Position numbers and translations under genes: made by a program. A model generated the notes under the pieces. It was given only the letters and a program-made list of their open reading frames with translations. It was not told the origin of the DNA and did no database searches. Of a stretch of 64,000 bases of DNA, positions 45,311 through 55,686 are shown piece by piece. This stretch comes from Metallyticus violacea (Eukaryota > Arthropoda > Insecta > Mantodea > Metallyticidae): assembly GCA_030762175.1 (NCBI GenBank), contig CM060831.1, positions 30,866,001-30,930,000 on the forward strand. Direction: 5' to 3'. Every line of letters begins with the position of its first letter. Positions within the stretch are counted from its first letter, which is position 1.

Positions 45311-47862
45311 GTTTCAGCTCCTTCTGTCAATGTATGATTAGTTTATGCGCTTTCAGGCTTGAAACCGCCTTATAGACGAAATGCATATAAGTCAACGGAC
45401 AGCGATAGAGATAGAGAGAAGATTTTCTGGGCATTCATTCCCCACAGGTATGAAATCCTGCACAAATACCTTCATGCGAATTTCTTGCAATTGGTTCCCC
45501 ACAACCTCAAACAAGAACAATAGGGAGCAAGGATGGGGGGTGTCAGCAAATTTTCTGTTGTTTCAACAATAACCACAAAACCGTGAAACAAAGAGACGTT
45601 CGGAATTCATGATTTTCCGATCTGTGAGGGAAACTCACCCGCAGTGGGAGTTGGAACTGTGCTAATTACTTCGCTGCAAGAAGCCACCTTGCGATTGTTG
45701 CGCATTAGGAACATGAAACAGTCACTGAAACTTGTGACCCAGTCTTCAGAATATTTATACAAACAAAACTAATTAACTCACTAATCCCTCTGTACACATG
45801 CATAGCAAGAATCGAGAGAAATATAATACTAGTGAACCATCCATTACTTCTTCCCCATTTCCATTAGTTGAGTAAAAGTAGCGAGATAGTGGAAGACATT
45901 GCTTCCTACGAAAATAAGTTTGGTGTTATCTCTAAAGATGAGGCTGCTTGCAGAGCCCATAAGTTACGGTATTTCGCTTATGAATATATTTTAATACAAA
46001 TATTAGTTAAATACAATCTCTGGTTCCACGAAAAAAGAGTAGTTTACAATGCGTACACACTCGAAAAAATTTAGACAATTGCAGCAGCATATCCCCCCTC
46101 CCACTTTATGTCTTATTATTACACACTCTACTGTCACTTCCATTACCTGCAGAGCGAATACAATAATGTAAGGTACCTCATTCTCTCGACCGAGTGCATT
46201 ACGTATATTAAAGATTGTCTAGTGGTGAAGTTCACTCCAATTTTCCTGATAACTCTAAAGGACCATTATATTTTAGCAACTGATGCATTTCTGGCAATGG
46301 AGGAGTACAAAATACAATATTTCCCTACCTTAACCCCATTCTAAAATACAGAGGACAACACATTGTTTGAATGATAAACTCTGAGATTTAGAAATTCATT
46401 AAACAAAATAAACCTCGCCTAAATATTCTTTCAAGTTACGTGAGCCGGACTGCACATACTTGCATGACTGGCTACTCCTTCCATGTTTCACTACCAAATT
46501 ACATTTTATTTCGTTTTCGGGGTCTACTCAATTTGATTATTGAAAGGTGACTAGTGACCAAAGTAACAAAATGATTTTAATGTAGATTTAACACACTATG
46601 TTAATTCAAGATCTGTAGGCCTTTTAAAGAGTTTAATTTATGATTATATAATTCAATGTATTTTTTTGAAAAGAAATATTGAGTAATCCGTAGTTATTTG
46701 TTGGCTGTTATATTGCATTTGCATAACATTGCTACACACATTTTAGACAGTTTTATAATTGCAATACAAGTAGGACATGGCAGCTCAGATAGAAAGAGCA
46801 TTAGCACGGTAAGCTGAAGATCCGTTGTTCCAAGTGACCTCAAAATGTTCCTATCTTACTTTTTATTCCAAACCTTAGCCTAGTGTGCAAAAATAATTTA
46901 ATTTGAAAAAATAGGGTTTTTGTTGTAGGAGCCCAATACATTTTACTTTATACAAAAAGCTATACGTTCAAAATATATGCACGTTAACATTTATAAAACA
47001 TTTTAGATCTTTTAAAAACATATTTAAACATTCCTCTCCCTTTTCACACAATATAGTATAAAATCTGATTATTTTAGCAGTTTTAAAAATGTAACATTAA
47101 TATGCTATTTGTATTAATATAATTAAATTGAACATAGAAGAATTCTATAGGATATACTTTATAATTAATTAACACAGGTAAATCAAATTATATAAGTAAA
47201 TTTTTGAAAACGCCATATAATTAAAATGACGCAAAAATAAAAGATTTGAAATTTACTAAAAGATTTGAAACTACACGTGTAAGTTCTTCGTTTAATTTAA
47301 TTACTTTTCTATATATTAATTTTTACGATTTACCTGGTTCTTTAAAGGGTTTGTTTCCAACAGTATGATATTAAAGTTTTAAGAGTAACAAGAAGCAATA
47401 ACCACTCCTTATCAGCAGTTTTGCTGTTGAAGAACCAGTAAGAGAGGCGTTTGCTTCACTTCATGTACAGAAATAGCTCTGGGAACTGTGTTTATCCCAG
47501 GAGGCCGAGAGCATAAATTGGAAATGTTTTCTTGAACATCTGGATAACGTTTTTCGTTGCGTCTGAAATTCCTCACCGTAGTATATGCAGAAATGGTATT
47601 TTGGCGTATTTTAATATTATGTTTTTGTAGTTTTGCACCCTAGATACTTCAAGGTACAGGTAAATAAAAATAGTCAAACCCACACTAAGTTGTCTACAAT
47701 ACACCTGGGTAATCTAGTAGTTTTTAAGGAACAGTCACTGTGAGCACTGTTTAATGGACATATTTGAACTCCAGGTAAATGTGACAAATTGTACTCTCAT
47801 TCTGCTACGCAATCGGAGTTTGTGTACACTAGTGAACACCGGTTGACCTTCAATGGATACGC
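45311..47862. other. no recognised gene
   Basis: About 2.5 kb, AT-rich. ORFs of 60-78 codons near 45.9-46.3 kb show no motif. A tRNA-like scrap is listed separately. Confidence 0.3.
46780..46850 (+). repeat. degenerate tRNA-like segment
   Basis: The stretch tggcagctcagatagaaaga followed by gcattagcacggtaagctga and 'tccgttgttccaag' resembles a tRNA with an A-box region and a decayed B box. It cannot fold as a functional tRNA acceptor stem, so it is more likely a SINE head relic than a gene. Confidence 0.3.
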
Positions 47863-47877
47863 CATTCCCGGTAAGAC

Positions 47878-48138
47878 CGCCACGGGTGGCCGAGGTCGTT
47901 CAGGCGCGGGCTCGTGAGCGAGAGGTCTGGAGTTCGAATCCCGTCCTCCCTGACTAAGGGTTTTTCCAGGTTTTCCTCAGTCAAATGCCGGGGAGGTACC
48001 CTAAACTTAGGCCTGGAGAGTTTCCTTCCTTAAAAATAAATCCTTTCCCAATTTATCATTTCATTTCATGTATCATTAGTGTTCATTGCTTGTGCTGCCT
48101 CAGTAGTAAAAACGGGCGTTAAACTCCGGTTAAGCATT
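47878..48138 (+). repeat. SINE family A, copy with exact 15-bp target duplication
   Basis: Head, body and the aaaacgggcgttaaact end are present. A short deletion removed part of the sequence after the B box. The copy is flanked by cattcccggtaagac on both sides (47863-47877 and 48139-48153). Confidence 0.95.
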
Positions 48139-48153
48139 CATTCCCGGTAAGAC

Positions 48154-49129
48154 TGGAGTTAAAGTTCCACTGATGCAGACAATTAAACTTGCTTAGTCTT
48201 GTTATCACGCCAAATGTTTATCAGTTGCATTTCTGTAGAGAGTATCTGTTAGACATATTTGTGTATTATGAAGTATGTCGAGAGTGATATATGCGCTAAT
48301 ACAAAGAATGTTTATTTATGATTGTTATGTGCAAAAGAAATTGTACAAGTGCTATTATGTACAATTTAGTACTAATTGTCAGAATTTTCATTATCTCCGT
48401 CATATTGGTAAACAAAGTTCGAACCCAAGCCGAAACAAACAAAAAAATTCAACAGAAGAAAAGCTCAGTGACATAGGCTATCGATTAGAAATGTTTTTCG
48501 AAAGTCTAACATAATTAGCACAGCAATTTGGTATACCTGTGGCCGTGCGTATAAAGTCACTCAGCTGCTACATTTTCATCCATATAAAATAATTACTGTA
48601 TCTAAAATAAAACGTTGGAGGCGCTGAAACAAAATTTTCGTGAGACAATTAACAATTTTCGGGAGGATAAATTGAGGTCAGTGTTTCAAAATCTTTTTAA
48701 AATATTCAGGCACGTCTCTATGTGGAAAGGAGGACTTTTGAGTACCGAGCAAGTTATTGATTCTAAAACAAAAATATAAATAGTTATTTTCATGCCTAGT
48801 ACAGAAAGTAATAATTTTGGGTGGGAGTAAGAAGATTAGAAACGAGTACGCGAACTACTAGTCGAAGCTCGGACAATATTTTTAGCATAGACTGAAACTT
48901 TGAATTGAGTTTATTTAATTCTGTACTATTACGAATTTATTAACTTTGGAACCTAAGCCTTCTTGTTCCATTGTTACAATGATCATAGTTAGCCAAGTGG
49001 TAATAATGCAAAAACACAACGTCATTGATATTCCATATTTGTACCGGAAAGCAAATCATTACAATGTTTGCTTACTGGTTAAGTCCAACTTTCAAAACAA
49101 AAATGGTTCTTAAAAAATTCTTTCCATAC
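48154..49129. other. no recognised feature
   Basis: About 1 kb, AT-rich. A 79-codon ORF at 48275-48514 has no recognisable motif. Confidence 0.3.
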
Positions 49130-50080
49130 AGGTGAGCAAAAAATTAGATTACAGGTATCTAAAATTAGATTTCTGAGGAAGGTTATAGAATATCTAAGAA
49201 AGACCTATAAAAATGAAATCATAAGTGAAGAATGAAATATATTTGAGTTAGATGAAAAGATAGTAGAACGTAAAGAAGATAGAAATAGAAGGAGCAGAAG
49301 AAAGAACACGATAGGAATATAAAACTTAAGTTTAATAGTCCACTGGACGCCCGAGAAAGAAATGGGAAATGCTGCATCTTCCTTATGTTCGAGGACAGTC
49401 TATAAGGAGACTATTAGGTCAAGCAAAGACATTATTTCATTTAAGTACTGATTCCCTTAATTTGGAACATGAATCGAAAAAAAAGTTTTTATGTTCAATG
49501 AATGATATTAATTTTCTGAGGATACCTAGTCAACAAAATCGCAGGAATCACCATGCAAAAAAGGAACCGAACGTGATAAGGAGCATACCAAAAATGTCAA
49601 CTATTCTAGTAAAAAAAGAAATTTTCATGTGAAGTAGCCAGCGAACAAGGTTGAAGTAATATTTTATAACAACATTTAAAACACAAGGAAGACTGCAGAG
49701 GTCAGATGTAGGAAAACTTTGGGCCATCAATGATTGGAATAACTTACCTGCAGCAGTCTTTGGGGGCTATTACAGCAGTTAAAATCTTAAAAGAAACTTA
49801 TATAAGTGCTATAGTTCATAGATAAGCTTTTGCAGTACGCGTGTATTTAATTAGTTTGAAATATATTTAATTAGGTTAACATAGTTAATTCCATTGAAAG
49901 GCGTTTAATTAGAATGACGTATTAATTAGACTGAAACATATTTAATTATGTTGAAATGTGTCTAAATAGGCTGACGTGTATTAAAAAAGCATTTATGGTT
50001 CATTGAGCCCGAAGGCCTTTTGAAGTTTTATTGTATTGGTGCCATTAAAATAAATGCACTCCTATTAATACTACCACCGT
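49130..50080 (+). mobile_element. LINE 3' region (C-terminal relics plus 3' UTR)
   Basis: Relics of LINE ORF2 C-termini are readable: 'SKIRFLRKVIEYLRKTYKNE' and 'NIFELDEKIVERKEDR' (about 49150-49290), then 'WAINDWNNLPAAV' near 49725-49765. The first pair matches the 'EMRFLRKVxGxxxxDxxRNEDIREELNI' type and the second the 'WNNLPAxV' type. The segment may therefore contain two different LINE fragments. The 3' part ends with a 'cgaaggccttttgaag' block and 'attgtattggtgccattaaa', a terminus whose last part recurs near 62.40 kb. A 20-bp minisatellite lies in the UTR. Confidence 0.5.
49845..49983. repeat. ~20-bp minisatellite, about seven diverged units
   Basis: The unit tttaattagnntgaaatata repeats with substitutions (for example 'tttaattaggttaacatag' and 'ttaattagactgaaacata'). 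A related unit reappears near 50090-50145. Confidence 0.75.
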
Positions 50081-50206
50081 TTCTAGTAATTAGGTTGATG
50101 TTACTTAATTTGTTTGAAATGAATTTAATTAGTTTAATTTATAATTGTAAGTAAGTACATGTTATAAAGATTGCAATTTCATTATTACTTGGTGCAAGCC
50201 CAGTTT

Positions 50207-50207
<1 letters not shown>

Positions 50208-50246
<39 letters not shown>
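50208..50246. repeat. (TA)n microsatellite
   Basis: About nineteen TA dinucleotides. Confidence 0.95.
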
Positions 50247-50248
<2 letters not shown>

Positions 50249-50275
50249 AATTAATTTCTCCAGATTTTAGCAAAT

Positions 50276-51250
50276 GTACTAGTAGTAGCAGCAGTAGTAC
50301 ATTTATTTACAAAATATAGGTATTTATTACAATATGACTCATCCATATCACACGGGTTCTAGGGCCGTACATGCTTTAACAATGCACTAAGCACTGAAAT
50401 TGCACAAACCGATATTTATCTATTAAGAAACAAACAATATATACACCAAAATGAAATAAATAAATAAATAAATGCAAAATATATTATATTAGAAAATATT
50501 TTTGCAAATAATACAAATTAAACAAAAAGAAAAAACATACAAAATTAATTCATTTACATTCCCACACACACATTTGTACATATGACAACCCTTTCCGGTT
50601 GTCTACCTTATCCGATCTAAACTGTCTCACTTCGTTTAAAAATTTACCTACTCCCTCCTCCTTCCTATCTGCCACTAAAATCCAGCATTGCCACTGCCCT
50701 CTTCCCCCTTGACAAAGAGCAGGATATACATCTTTTTCTTCATTCTTCCGCACCTTTGCAGTATGTCAGAATATGTTTCCAAGATTCTTTCTCCGAACAT
50801 ATTGGGCAATTTCTCGTAGCATCTTTGTCTGTTACTTTGGTCATCCAACACGCACCTAACCTAAACCAAATGCGCCCCTGATTGCACACTTCACACTTCA
50901 AAAGAGCAATTGCCTATTAATGTCCATTAAGCGCTTCTTAATTTTCCGCCAAGCCCCCCTTGTGTTTTCCCGCTCTGCGTTCCAAATGTAATCCATTACT
51001 ATATTTTCCAGATTCCTTAATTTTAAAACCCAGACATTATTTCTCCCCATTCTCAACTGCTCATGGTAACAGATCGCCATCATTAGTGTCTGATCTCCGT
51101 GAACAATTCGTAGCCAGCACTTCACTGCTTGAATTCTGCATTCTACTATCCTACTATAGACACCAAATTCCCAAAGGATTCCGAAATTCGCTGTATCCTC
51201 CTTTCAGAAAACCCGTTCTCACTCAATCAAAATTTTCTGTTCGTTTCTAG
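50276..51250 (-). mobile_element. LINE 3' fragment (triplet-tailed family), copy 3
   Basis: Minus-strand translation gives a C-terminal ORF2 series: 'VECRIQAVKCWLRIVHGDQT' (near 51130-51070), NVWVLKLRNLENIVMDYIWN and 'WRKIKKRLMDINRQ'. GRIWFRLGACWMTK follows, then the zinc-knuckle-like CPICSEKESWKHILTYC (about 50763-50813). The ORF ends near 50553. The 3' UTR carries 'atcggtttgtgcaatttcag' and 'catgtacggccc', then ends at a CTA/CTG run (50276-50300 on this strand: tactactgctgctactacta). It is the best-preserved copy and the reference for the 3' UTR alignment. Confidence 0.75.
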
Positions 51251-52255
51251 TATTAAGTTGACGTACAAAATTGGTCGACACGGCAAAATGACCTAAATAT
51301 ACAACTAAAAGTACCATGCACATTCCTCGCTCAGGACACGCATATAATCTATAGATTAATCACAGCACATCGTAACTGTCAACAATTGTATCTAGATTAC
51401 TCGTGAATTTGAAAGTTCATTTTATAAAACGTATGCTCTATAGCCATAAAACGTGTTCCTATCTCCTAGGAAGACATTCATAAAAATTCTCTCAGGAAGT
51501 AGGTCACGCTATGGTAGTTTCATTTTCATTGAAGGTGAATAGTATTTGAATGTGAGCTGGCAATCTCTAATGCAGTTACAACTTGTAATTTCGGTGTTAT
51601 CCTTTATACAACTGTGATTTCACCATCTACACAATATTAGTACAAAAATATTGAGGAGAAAAAGCAGTGTTGAATAAATATTCTGAAAATTGCCCTTTTC
51701 TATCTCTTTTTAATGCCTGAATATTCAGTCTCTAGTGACAAATGACCCATGAGCTGGGTTTTAGAAGGAATCTGAGTAAATTTATTTTTTCTTTGCTGGT
51801 TGTAAAAAGAAAACTAAAATTCGGGGATATAATTACAGTTACCAATAATGCTAAATATACTTGCAAATATCACGAAAAGAATAATTAACCTTAACCACCT
51901 ACTATTTGTTTTTAGCATTAAAACGAAGAGACCGGCCAAAATCCGAAGCTTAATTATGAGCTGTTCTGCTTTAAAAATACATTTCTGCTTTCCAATCAGC
52001 ATATAATTTTGCTTTAATTAACGATATGGCAGGGATTTCCATGCTAAAGCAATGTTCATTTTATTTTATAAAGTCAGCAGTGACTTCGAAATTGATACAA
52101 CTTCTAGGCTTTTACGAACACGATACACATAACTAAAGTAATTTTCTTTAATTTAGGCATATTACTGAAAAAACTATTAATTGGCTACCATGGCAGACAA
52201 CCATTAAGAGGACAAATAGTTTTAAATAATTATTTAACAGAAAAGTAAGAGCTGT
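51251..52255. other. no recognised feature
   Basis: About 1 kb of AT-rich spacer. Confidence 0.3.
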
Positions 52256-52412
52256 CAATTGCTTGCTAGGAAGGAGGAAGAGGGAGCAGATAAATTTTCA
52301 AATAAAGTGAAACAGAGCAGATCGGAAGAAGAAGAGGAAGAACACGAGTCACTGTATTTTTTGAATTATTTGTATAAATATGTGCGGGAGTGTAAGTTAT
52401 TTACTTTTGCAC

Positions 52413-53002
52413 TAAACATTTGGAAAATATTCAACAGACAGGCAAAATACTGAGTCTCAATGGGCAGAAAAAGTGTCGCTTAACCTGCACGCTCAAATAG
52501 ATCAGGTATGAGGGAGGGGGGATCATCCAGATGTTTGGTAGAGAAGAAAGAAGTAGCCTCGCAAAACTCAGGTATGGAGTCGGAAAGGAAACAAAACCGT
52601 TGAATGCTCTCTGGGAAAGGATTTGCCCATTGTGCGGAGAAAACGATACTCGGAGCCATATTTTGGCAAAATGAAGGGAAACAGCTTTTAAGAAGCAAGA
52701 AGCATTTACCACCGCAATTTTTGAATACCAATAGAAGTTTGAATATTTGTCGAGAAGGGTTGGGGCATGAGAGATACTCAATTTGGGAATATTTCTAGAG
52801 AAGATCCTCAAAGAAGGCTAATGGCTATAGTGAAGAGGGGGGAGTTGGGAAGGGGTGTGAGTAAATGGAAGGAGGGCTCAAGAGTAAGGGTTCTATTCAT
52901 GTTTATGCATTTGTATTTAAAATTACTCTTACAAGGACGATATTACCAGGTACGGCCGTAAGGTTCATTTGACAGTTGTGACTTGAGTGTATTTTAACTG
53001 CT
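52413..53002 (+). mobile_element. LINE (triplet-tailed family), nested copy 2b, body
   Basis: The translation reaches SSLAKLRYGVGKETKPLNAL and then the zinc-knuckle-like CPLCGENDTRSHILAK (from 52624), as in copies 1 and 3, with the last Cys replaced by a stop. The remaining coding relic ends near 52900 (GRGVSKWKEGSRVRVLF). The 3' UTR has 'aggtacggccgtaag' (near 52950). It runs into 'ttttaactgctgatactcct', the start of the triplet array. The 5' part of the LINE is missing. Copy 1 shows the same order (coding relic, GGTC/GGCC block, triplet tail), so the array is this copy's tail. Confidence 0.65.
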
Positions 53003-53373
53003 GATACTCCTCCTACCACTACCACTACCATTACTACTAACACTACCACCACCAGCACTACTTCTAATACCACTACCACTACCATTACTACTACTACCAC
53101 TACCACCTACCAGTACTACTACTACCACTACCACCTACCACCACCAGCACTACTTCTAATACTACTGCCACTACCATTACTACTATTACCACTACCACCT
53201 ACCACTACCAGCACTACTACCACTACCACCTACCACCACCAGCACTACTTCTAATACCACTACCACTACCACTACTCTACCACTACCACCACAGGACTAT
53301 TTCTAATACCACTACCATTACTACTACTACCACCACCACCAGCACTACTTCTAATACCACTACCATTACTACA

Positions 53374-53435
<62 letters not shown>

Positions 53436-53561
53436 CACCAGCACTATTTCTAATACCACTACCATTACTACTACTACCACCACCACCAGCACTATTTCTA
53501 ATACCACTACCATTACTACTACTACCACCACCACCAGCACTATTTCTAATACCACTACCAT

Positions 53562-53615
<54 letters not shown>

Positions 53616-53874
53616 CACCAGCACTACTTCCAATACCACTACCATTACTACCACTACTACTACTACCACTACCACTACCACTATCATTAATACCACCCCA
53701 ACTACCATTACTAATACTACCACTACCACCACCAGCACTACTTCTAATATCACTACCGCTACCACTACTACCACCACCACCAGCACTATATCTAATACCA
53801 CTACCGCTACCACTACTACCACCACCACCACCACTACTTGTAATACCACTACGACTACCATTACTACTACTACC

Positions 53875-53953
<79 letters not shown>

Positions 53954-54559
53954 ACTACTACTACCACCACTACCATTACTACTACTATTACTGCCATTAC
54001 TACTACCACTGCCATTACTACTACTACCACTACTACCACTACCATCACCAGCACTACTTCTAATACCACTACCACTACCATTACTACTACTACAAACTAC
54101 TACTACCACTACCATTACTACTACCACCAATACCACCTACCACCACCAGCACTACTTCTAATACCACTACCACTACCAGTACTACTACCACCACCAGCAG
54201 CACTACTTCTAATACCACTACCAACAGCACTACTTCTAATACCACTACCACTAACATTACTACTACTACCACTACCACTACTACCACCACCACCAGCACT
54301 ACTACTGCTACTACTACTACTACTACTTCTACTACTACTACTACTACTACTTCTACTACTACTACTGCTTCTACTACTACTACTGCTTCTACTATTACTA
54401 CTGCTTCTACTATTACTACTGCTGCTACTGCTTCTACTATTACTACTGCTTCTACTATTTCTACTACTACTACTACTTCTACTACTACTACTACTGCTTC
54501 TACTACTTCTACTACTACTACTACTACTTCTACTACTTCTACTACTGCTTCTACTACTT

Positions 54560-54598
<39 letters not shown>

Positions 54599-54657
54599 CT
54601 ACTTCTACTACTACCACCACCACCTCCACTACTGCTACTATTTCTACTTCTGCTACC
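53003..54657. repeat. 1.65-kb triplet-repeat array with higher-order 48-bp units
   Basis: Almost the whole stretch is built of ACT and ACC triplets on the plus strand. About sixteen interspersed copies of a motif like 'agcactacttctaataccac' punctuate it. At 53440-53583 three copies of an exact 48-bp unit (16 triplets) follow each other: 'agc' recurs at 53440, 53488 and 53536. The right part (54300-54610) is a TTC/TGC-containing variant. Minus-strand ORFs of up to 269 codons (53272-54081; also 54090-54659) are Val-rich or Ser/Gly-rich low complexity in alternative frames. They follow from triplet periodicity, so no gene is called. Confidence 0.95.
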
Positions 54658-54753
54658 ATTTACCATTGCACCGCTCTCTTTTCTGTTATTTTATTTATGT
54701 ACTTCGAACTTTTTCTATTATTATGTAATTTAATCTATTCATTTCATTATATA

Positions 54754-54756
<3 letters not shown>

Positions 54757-54790
<34 letters not shown>
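54757..54790. repeat. (TA)n microsatellite in LINE 3' UTR
   Basis: About seventeen TA dinucleotides. Confidence 0.95.
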
Positions 54791-54792
<2 letters not shown>

Positions 54793-55184
54793 TCATTTTC
54801 TCATAAGAGTTAAATATTGGTTTGTGTAATTTCATATATTTCCTAGTGAATTGCGAAAGCACGTACGGCCCGAGGATCCGTGCGACGTGGATGAGCTAGA
54901 TTTGTAATCCATATATTTTGTAAATACTTAAGTCTTCAGAAATCGTGGATCGCCCGGTGAGTTAGATAACTCTAATATTACTTTCCGCTGCCGTCCAGCT
55001 TCTCCACCTAATTCGGATATTCATTACCAGGCAGATGCGCTTTTTTCTTTCATGTTGCGTTTTGTTTTAAATATGTATATATGCAAAGATATGCCTCGAG
55101 AGATATAGGTTATAATTATAATTATGATTTGGGAAACAAAATATTCAGGATCTCAAATAACTGTGGCATAGAAATAAGAAAAAA

Positions 55185-55415
55185 CGCCACAGATGGCCGA
55201 GGTCTTGAGGCGAGAACTCATAGCGGAAAGTTTGGGGCTCGAATCCTACCAGGACCGTCCTCCCTGATTGAAGCTTTTTTTCCATGTTTTCCTCAGTCCT
55301 AATACCTGGCAAATGTCGGGTAGGTACCCCAAACTTAGGCCTGGAATGTTTCCTTCCTTAAAAAAAAAAATCCTTTCCCAATTTATCCAGTAGTAAAAAC
55401 GAGCCTTAAAAATTT
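55185..55415 (+). repeat. SINE family A, diverged copy with internal deletion
   Basis: The head (gccacagatggccgaggtct) and a B-box relic (gctcgaatcc, near 55239) are degraded. The body follows the family, but about 55 bases are missing between 'cccaatttat' and 'ccagtagtaaaaac'. No target duplication was found, consistent with an older insertion. Confidence 0.85.
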
Positions 55416-55631
55416 TCAAAAAATCCTTGAAAGGAAGGAAACCTCTTCAAACGTTTACAATGTGCTAGCTATGCATAGATGAAATATGAGCGTTAATCGA
55501 AAGGAAGTGTAAACGAATCCCAGAACTGCAATTCTTCCTGTCAGCAGAAGGCTATACACTGAAAGACCGCAAGAAAAATGCTGATAATCGGGAAAGAACT
55601 GAACATATTCTAAAATAATGATAATCATATA

Positions 55632-55686
<55 letters not shown>

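Larger units (their letters stand above)
52256..54935 (+). mobile_element. LINE (triplet-tailed family), older copy 2a, split by a nested copy
   Basis: The left part (52256-52412) encodes the extreme ORF2 C-terminus: 'ARKEEEGADKFSNKVKQSRS' aligns with 'ADRKEEGVGKFLNEVRQFRS' of copy 3. The right part (54658-about 54935) is its 3' UTR. It contains attggtttgtgtaatttcat, 'cacgtacggccc' and 'atatattttgtaaatac', in the order and spacing of copy 3. The 2.2 kb between them is another insertion, bracketed by ATTTACTTTTGCAC (52399-52412) and ATTTACCATTGCAC (54658-54671). A (TA)n run has grown in the UTR. The triplet tail itself is not seen at the end of this copy. Confidence 0.7.

Noticed and set aside
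53272..54659. Minus-strand ORFs of 269, 197, 189 and 181 codons in the triplet array
   Set aside because: They are Val-rich or Ser/Gly-rich in alternative frames of the same triplets. Stop-free reading is automatic when a stop-free triplet is repeated, so they are not evidence of genes.
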